From Harmonia axyridis (taxonomy: Eukaryota; Arthropoda; Insecta; Coleoptera; Coccinellidae), in NCBI RefSeq assembly GCF_914767665.1, contig NC_059505.1, forward strand, positions 42,963,506-43,027,505: a stretch of 64,000 nucleotides of DNA, read 5' to 3'. Of this stretch, positions 56,675 to 64,000 are shown piece after piece. The stretch's first letter is position 1. Every line of letters starts with the position of its first letter. A model generated the notes under the pieces. The model searched no databases and was not told the DNA's origin. It saw only the letters and a program-made list of their open reading frames with translations. The position numbers and the translations under genes were made by a program.

Positions 56675-57039
56675 TATTTAACTCTATTCAAAATTGAACT
56701 GCCATTCGGAAACATTCGTTCCTGGCAAAATCTCGGTGGCTCATGGTCTGAAACCCGGAACAATGCAACTCAAATACGTCCTCCGGTTTTCAATTCGCAC
56801 ATATGTCGAACTTTGGCCGGCCGTCCGGATCGAACATATCGGTTGATCTTTCGTTTAGCGGAAGGCTTAGGGGACTCCGGGATGTTTATTCAAATTAACG
56901 ATAGAGACCGACGTTATCGACGAAACTGGCCGTCAGCCTTCTCGATTCGATTCGATCAAATCTGGAATTTGCGGGTATTAACAAGGAAAGAACTAGATTG
57001 GATATTCTGTTCGGATCTCAGTTTCGATTGAGGTATCTG
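56675..57039. other. Unassigned CpG-rich stretch
   Basis: 56780-57010 is CpG-richer than the surroundings, with an open frame at 56813-57031 that lacks any recognised domain. It directly precedes the tandem array. Confidence 0.3.
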
Positions 57040-60000
57040 CGTTGTTATATCTATCGAAATGTTCTGTAGATGACAGTGATATCGTTGGATGTAACGCTAT
57101 TTGCAACGATGCCACAAGGGATCTGAATTTTATATTGATTTAAATATGATATTTTATAGCATATTTTTACCTACTATTGAAATTCTAATACAGCGGAATA
57201 TAATGCGCCATCACCCAAGAAATTAGTACCTTATGGAACTCTTCAGAGCTTTCAAGTTGAAGACTATCTAACAAAATAGTACCATATGTGACACCTCAGC
57301 ACTGTAAAGTTAGCACTGAATTTCACTTTTAATAACTATACATCGGTGGTTTAATTTTCATTTAGAGACTTGGAATGTTTTTATATGATTCCAAGTTTCT
57401 AAAAGAAAATGGAAACATTGCTTTCATTTCCATATAATTGATATATGATTCCAAGTTTCCGAATGAAAATTAAAACATTGCTTTTATTTTCATTTAGAAA
57501 CTTGGGATCATATAAAAACATTCCAAGTGTCTAAATGAAAATGATAGCATCGATAGAGAGTAATTTAAAGTGAAATTCAGTGCTAACTTGACAGTGCTGT
57601 GGTGTCACTTATGGTACTATTTTGTTCGTTTTGATCGTCTTCAACTCGATAGCGCTGAAGAGTTCTATAAGGTACTACCGTTTGGGTGATGGCGTATTAT
57701 ATTCAGCTGTATTAGGATTTTAGTATTAGTTACAAAATATACTCAACTCCAAGAACAATAAAAAAATTATTATCGTAAATCTTTGAGCAGCAATTTTCAA
57801 AAAGCAATAATAAACAAAGAATCGTTATAGTTTTCATGTGGAATTACCATTTGAGTATTCACAAGGATCAGTATTCGAAAACAAACGCAAGATAAAGACA
57901 GATCGAATGGAAAATTTCCAAAAAACCAATCTCCTCATAAATCAACAGCCGATTTCGAATATATCACAGAAAAAGACGTTCTGGTCGAAATATTCTGTGG
58001 ATGACAGTGATATCGTTGGATTTAACGCTAGTCGTGATGATATCACGTGGGATCTGAATTTTATATTGATTTGAACGAGTGCGTTGAAACAGAGGACTTG
58101 ACGTTTCAGTTAACATTCCAAGGTTCTTAATGAAAATTAAAGCATTGATGTATAGTTATTCAAAGTGGAATTCAGTGATAACTTGACAGTGTCGAGGTAT
58201 CACATATGGTACTATTTAGTTAGATCGTCTTCAACTTGATAGCTCTGAGGAGTTCCATAAGGTACTACTTTCTTGGGTGATGGCGTATTATATTCAGCTG
58301 TATTAGGAATTTAGTATTAGGTCAAAAATATGATTAACTCCAAGAACAATAAAACAGTCATTATCGTTAATCTCTGAGCAGCAACTTTCAAATAGCAGCA
58401 ATAATAAACGAAAGATCGTTATAGTTTTTATGTGGAATAACCATTTGAGTATTCACAAGGATCAGTATTCAAAAACAAACGCAAGATAAAGTCAGATCGA
58501 ATGAAAAAATTCCAAAAAACCAATCTCCTCATAAATCAATTGCCGATTTCAAATATACCACAGAAAAAGACGTTCTGGTCGAAATGTTCTGTAGATGACG
58601 GTGATATCGTTGGTTGTTACGCTATTCGTAATGATGTCACGTGGATCTGAATTTTATATTGATTTGAACGAGTGCGTTGAAACAGAGGACTTGACGTTTC
58701 AGTTAACATTCCAAGTTTCTAAATGAAAATGAAAGCATTGATATATAGTTATTTAAAGTGAAATTCAGTGCTAACTTGACAGTGCTGAGGTGTCACATAT
58801 GGTACTACTTTGTTAGATGGTCTTCAACTTGATAGATCTGAAGAGTTCCATAAGGTACTACTTTCTTGGGTGATTGGCGTATTATATTCAGCTGTATTAG
58901 GATTTTAGTATTAGGTGAAAAATATGCTCAACTCCAAGAACAATAAAACAGTCATTATCGTTAATCTCTGAGCAGCAACTTTTCAAAAGCAATAATGAAC
59001 GAAAGATCGTTATAGTTTTCATGTGGAAAAACCATTTGAGTATCCACAAGGATCAGTATCCGAGAACAAACGCAAGATAAAGTCAGATCGAATGAAAAAT
59101 TTCCAGAAAACCAATCTCGTCATAAAACAACAGACGATTTCGAATATATCACAGAAAAAGACGTTCTGGTCGAAATGTTTTTTTTTTATTCGTAATGATG
59201 TCACGTGCGATCTGAATATTATATTGATTTTAACGAGTGCATTGAAACAGAGGACTTGACGTTTAAATTAACATTCCAAGTTTCTAAATGAAAATGAAAG
59301 CATTGTTATATAGTTATTCAAAGTGAAATTCAGTGATAACTTGACAGTGCTGAGGTGTCACATATGGTACTATTTTGTTAGATCGTCTTCAACTTGATAG
59401 CTCTGAAGAGTTCCATAAGGTACTACTTTCTTGGGCGATGACGTATTATATTCAGCTGTATTAGGATTTTAGTAGTTTAGGTAAGAAATATGCTCAACTC
59501 CAAGAACAATAAAACAGTCATTATCGTTAATCTCTGAGCAGCAACTTTCAAAAAGCAATAATAAACGAAAGATCGTTATAGTTTTTATGTGGAATAACTA
59601 TTTGAGTATTTACAAGGATCAGTATTCGAAAAAAACGCAAGATAAAGTCAGATCGAATGAAAAATTTTCAAAAAACCAATCTCCTCATAAATCCACAGCC
59701 GATTTCGAATATACCACAGAAAAAGACGTTCTTGTCGAAATGTTCTGTAGATGACAGTGATATCGTTGGATGTAACGCAATTCGTAATGATGTCACGTGG
59801 GATCTGAATTTTATATTGATTTGAACGAGTGCGTTGAAACAGAGGACTTGACGTTTCAGTTGACATTCCAAGTTTCTGAATGAAAATGAAAGCATTGATA
59901 TGTAGTTATTCAAAGTGAAATTCAGTGATAACTTGACAGTGCTGAGGTGTCAAATATGGTACTATTTTGTTGGATCGTCTTCAACTTGATTGCTCTGAAA

Positions 60001-60325
60001 AATTCCATAAGTTACTCTTTCTTGGGTGATGGCGTATTATATTCAGCTGTAATAGGATTTTAGTATTAGGTGAAAAATATGCTCAACTCCAAGAACAATG
60101 AAACAGTCATTATCGTTAATCTCTGAGCAGCAACTTTCAAGAAGCAATAATGAACGAAAGATCGTTATAGTTTTCATGTGGAATAACTATTTGAGTATTC
60201 ACAAGGATCACTATCTGAAAACAAACGCAAGATAAAGTCAGATCGAATGCAAAATTTCCAAAAAACCAATCTCCTCATAAATCAACAGCCGATTCCGAAT
60301 ATATCACAGAAAAAGACGTTCTGGT
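57040..60325. repeat. Tandem array, period about 570-600 bp, with an inverted first part
   Basis: The phrase GTGGAAnnACnATTTGAGTA recurs near 57838, 58434, 59022, 59590 and 60178, giving periods of 596, 588, 568 and 588 bp. Other unit words are CAGTGCTGAGGTGTCACATA and GGCGTATTATATTCAGCTGT. At 57185-57400 the same unit sequence is present in the opposite orientation, so 57185-57718 forms a large palindrome with a nested hairpin at its centre (TCTAAATGAAAAT and similar words). The last unit breaks off at 60325 inside GACGTTCTGG. Small open frames of about 78 codons recur in the units but have no recognised domain. A satellite or amplified transposon fragment fits best. Confidence 0.9.
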
Positions 60326-60646
60326 TCTTCTCAGGATTGCCGGATTAATGTTGAACAGGCCGGATACCGGATCGATCAAGCGCCACTCCGTAAAATTACG
60401 GTAAATTGGGTCCCAGCGGGGCTCGTGTGAAAGACCCTTTAACTTGGTGGCTTTGCGTACGGACGTAAAGGGCGATTTGCATCTGGAAATTGGACTTGTG
60501 GAAAGTGTGTCGAAGGGACGACCGAAAATCCTGCCTTGTCGCGGTTGAATCGGTATTTTACTGCGGGAAACGCTTTCATTTTGAGGGGTACCAGGTGTCC
60601 TTTCACGGTATAATAGAAAATCTCAATTTTCTATTGCAAAGTTTTA
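60326..60646. other. Unassigned GC-richer stretch
   Basis: A single GC-richer segment lies between the tandem array and the foldback element. No gene recognised. Confidence 0.35.
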
Positions 60647-61552
60647 CACTGTGTCCGTAAAGTATGGAACAAATTCATTTTCAGCTAAACAGACCATTTT
60701 AAGGAATAATCCTGGAACACTCGATTTTTTATTTTAATTTACCGTATTTTAAAATAATAATCTAATATACAGGGTGGATTACTTTCGAGTAATGACGGTC
60801 GACGTCATTTTTTTAATGGAACATCCCATTTTGTCACCACTCTCCGATTACTCTAGCTGAGCTGATTCCAAAAATGTATCATATGTTGATTCCAATTGGT
60901 ACAGGGTGGACAAAAATACAATAGTTTTGTGTGTGCTCATAAAGTAACGCGTAACTTTCTTTATTAGTTAAATCAACAATATTATCAAAAATACTTATTG
61001 TCTAGTGGCAATTGGTTTGAATGTAACACCATGTAGTTTGTTACATTTTTAGATCAATGAAAATGTATAAAAATAAGAAATCATTTCTTTCATATTCTGT
61101 CTGCTAGACCACAAGTACCAAACATGATTGGAAACAGCTCATTTTTATTAATCTAAAACTGTAACAAACTACAGGGTGTTACATCCAAACCAATTGCCGC
61201 TAGTATTTTCGATAATATTGTTAGTTTGACTAATGAAAAATGTTACGCGTTACTTCTTAAGAACACACAAAACTATTGTATTTCTGTCCACCATGTACCA
61301 ATTGGAATCAACATGTGATACATTATTGGAATCAGCTCAGCTAGAGTAATCGGAAAATTGAGATAAAATGGGGTTTTCCATTAAAAAAAAATTACGGTGA
61401 CGTCATTACTCGAAAGTAATTCACCCTGTTTATTAGATTATTATTTTAAAATACGGTAAATTAAAATAAAAAATCGACGGGTTTCAGGATTATTTCTCAA
61501 AATGGTCTGTTTAGTTGAAAATGAATTTGTTCCATACTTTACGGACACAGTG
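60647..61552. mobile_element. Foldback (palindromic MITE) of 906 bp with TA target duplications
   Basis: The left end CACTGTGTCCGTAAAGTATG and the right end CATACTTTACGGACACAGTG are perfect complements. Both are flanked by TA (60645-60646 and 61553-61554). The two halves are inverted copies of each other over about 420 bp (roughly 60647-61068 and 61130-61552), with moderate divergence and a loop of about 60 bp. The arms contain ACAGGGTGG boxes and the word ACTTTCGAGTAATGACG in mirror order. There is no coding potential. The TA duplications place it with Tc1/mariner-type elements, and the long arms fit a snap-back MITE. Confidence 0.9.
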
Positions 61553-61554
61553 TA

Positions 61555-64000
61555 TATTTCTCGATGACTTATATTGGACATGATTTTTTCAGAATATCAA
61601 AGATGTTAAAGAAAAGAAAGAAAAAACGTTGTGGACAATTTTCACGTAATTTCGGTATTGAGTCTTTCTCCATGTAAAAAAAAAAATTTCAATCGAAACA
61701 TGTTCATTTAATCATAAATGATGTGGGAGGTGAAATTGCGGAACTAAATCGTATGTCAAAACTGCCATTATTGAAATTGAATAACCCAATCGATATAACA
61801 GTCGGTTTTGAAGTTATTATAACAACAAAATTATTCATAGAGTTCCGAATTATATTGAGCATATAAGTCAATTTTATGTAAATCTGATTTTTAATTATGG
61901 GCATAGCTATTTGCCATCGCACTAACTATAAAATACTTGTAAATACTTGTTCGCTCTCTAACAGACAGAGCCAACACCATTTTCACATGATGATTTCAAT
62001 GAAAATAAATTATGTCAAGGGAATTGACCATTTGAATAAATGACAAATGCTGAATTCACATTGTTAATTCATTTCAAATTGAGAACAGTGTTTCGCAACG
62101 TCTATCTGTCTCAATGTCAACTATGACCGCTTACTCGAAGAAAATAAATAAGATCTCAAGCCTCATTCTATTAAGATCGAAGCTTACGAAGAATGGAAGG
62201 ACCTCATCCTCAAAGCCGATGGTTACTTCGGAAGAATTCGAATTCCATATCCGATTAGAGTCTATAGGCAATTAAAAGGAGCCCTTGGCTTATTATTTCA
62301 AAGATAATTAGATGATTCGACTAATACCCCATCAGAGATGAACGTCAGATTTTAATTAGAGGGCATTCCAGGGCCGAAAAAAACGCTCTGTAGTCTCCTG
62401 TCAATTTGCTCGTTCGCTCTGGGTATTAAGTATACATAATTAATTCCCAGAGGAAGAAAAAAAAGAGCGGGAGCAGCATTTAGATTGCTGGTTTTTAGGC
62501 TGACGAATCCGATCTTCTCGAAGAGGATCAAGACAGAAGTAATTCACTCAAAAGTTGGCATTCGTACAGTTGATTTTTTCTTTATTGCTGATACTAGATT
62601 ATTTAGTCCTCTTTCTCGAAATTCAGATTGTTCACGGCAAAAAATAAGAACTTAGGGGCAATTTTGGATGATTGGTAGTTCGAGATGATGATGAGAAGAA
62701 GATGCAAAATCAAATATATCAACATAACTGACTTGTTCTATACAGTTCTAGAATAGTCCAATGTTGCTATTTTTACTTTTCGACTGCAAAATCTTCGAGA
62801 ATTGAATGAAAGAAAGAAATTCTTCCACTCATCCAGAAATTATATGGCATTGACACTCCTAATATTTATCAATTACATTTGAAGGCTCTATATCATCAGA
62901 TAAAAATATATAATATGAATTCATGATTTGAATCTGTTGAAAATGACTTCTACAATTCCAAATCTCAGGTCTTCCAAAAATGATATTTTAGTTATGAAAT
63001 TTTAAATATTAGTTCTTTCTAATATGTGGAAATAAAAACTCAAAGCATGAAATACACAGGGTAACTTGATATCGCAAACAGAGGTCTTTCACTCCTATAG
63101 AATCTAACTATTGAAACTCTTCTGAATAACAAAACATTGGAACCTGAAGCATTTGATATTTATTGAAGTCACAACAGATTCAATTTTAGGGTTTTGTTTT
63201 TCAAGGGAGATCAGACTGCACAGGATGAAAAAAGAAGTCTAGATATCTAGTTTTTTTTCCGTCCTGTGCAGTCTAATTTACCTTAAAAAACAAAACCCTA
63301 ATATAAAGAAAAACTGTTGAAAAATTAAGATTCCTTTTTATATAGTTTTTCTGAAATAATAAACCTTCATATTAGTATATTTCAAAGATGAACTAGGAGA
63401 ATTAATGCCACATTAAAGTTATCATCGACACTAATATTCGGGAATCAGATGTTTCCAAGAAACCTGTATATTTTGAATTCTCTTGAATTTCATTCAATTG
63501 GAGGAGAAATAAGGAAGAGTTTTCCACAGAAATATTATGGAGAATAACGAAGCAAACCGTTTCTATGAGAATAAAAATATTTCGGGTTGAGAAAACCCAA
63601 CAAATGATCAGATATTACCTAAGAAAATATTATTGAAAAAAAAATCGAACAACAAGAATTTGAGAAACTAAATTACGATAATATTTACTGCTTCCTCAAT
63701 AGAAACAGATAATTTGAAATGTAGATAAAACAACGAACAGTTTGTTGAAATAAAGAGACGAAGAAATCAAGTAGCACGACGAAAAGTTTGGCGCAGTATC
63801 AGTTCGAGCGTGGAGCAACAGGTTTCCAGATAGTGGAAACTATCGCAAAACCAACAATAATAAATATCACAATTCAACCATAACGCAAGTATATACGCAA
63901 CAAATATAAACATAATAAATATCACGAAATATTTCAATATATAAAAAATACAATATACAACAACAATTCCATAAAAAGTCACACACAACAACAACAACAT
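61555..64000. other. Unassigned AT-rich stretch with one hairpin
   Basis: No gene recognised. Apart from the inverted repeat at 63186-63302 it is low-complexity and AT-rich, with only short open frames. Confidence 0.4.
63186..63302. repeat. Inverted repeat with arms of about 50 bp (precursor-like hairpin)
   Basis: The left arm starts TTAGGGTTTTGTTTTTCAAG and passes through CAGACTGCACAGGATG. The right arm has CGTCCTGTGCAGTCTAA and ends AAAACAAAACCCTAA. About 45 of 50 positions pair around a loop of about 15 nt. The size fits a microRNA-like precursor or a tiny MITE. Mismatches are few and scattered. Confidence 0.85.

Noticed and set aside
56813..57031. Arginine-rich 72-codon frame as a gene
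   Set aside because: It begins at a non-ATG codon, has no domain, and lies in a CpG-rich patch next to the tandem array.

Overview
The window is AT-rich eukaryotic DNA, almost certainly from an insect. The evidence is one exon of complexin, which reads as an insect neuronal gene, plus a dense population of insect-type transposons: irritans- and mauritiana-like mariners, DD41D elements, Tc1, pogo-like, hAT and several LINE groups. A beetle is plausible from the repeat mix, but the sequence alone does not fix the order. There are no operons, bacterial ribosome sites or CRISPR arrays.

The only recognised host protein-coding sequence is a 164-nt complexin exon on the minus strand (26004-26167), with an acceptor and a donor. 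The rest of the gene was not found, so the surrounding sequence is probably intron or flank. A 73-nt tRNA-like gene with a good B box (11564-11636, minus) sits between two diverged copies of a roughly 220-nt duplication.

Layout: 1-2.3 kb holds nothing recognised. 2.3-10.8 kb has hAT relics, a mariner-like transposase relic, and LINE RNase H and tail fragments, some in tandem. 10.8-13 kb has the tRNA-like gene and a mauritiana-like mariner. 13.7-16.4 kb has a DD41D element and a truncated irritans mariner. 17.1-17.4 kb is a 50-bp minisatellite. 18.5-19.4 kb is a complete-ended pogo-like element with a Psq-type helix-turn-helix ORF. 20-25.4 kb has Tc1, RTE, mariner and jockey-type relics, then a 520-bp near-perfect inverted repeat. 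26-34 kb has the complexin exon, RTE and RNase H LINE relics and a triplicated LINE tail. 34.8-38.6 kb is bracketed by inverted copies of one repeat family. 40-56.7 kb carries four more irritans mariners, a DD41D element, a third hAT copy and a pair of long MITE-like repeats. 57-60.3 kb is a tandem array with a period of about 570-600 bp. 60.6-61.6 kb is a 906-bp foldback element with TA target duplications.

Nearly every transposase and reverse transcriptase piece is frameshifted, stop-interrupted or internally deleted, so the region looks like a graveyard of old insertions within or around a large-intron gene. I found no convincing new multi-gene system. The best candidates for a second look are the long hairpins, the pogo-like Psq element, the tandem array with its inverted first unit, and the shared deletion structure of the DD41D copies.
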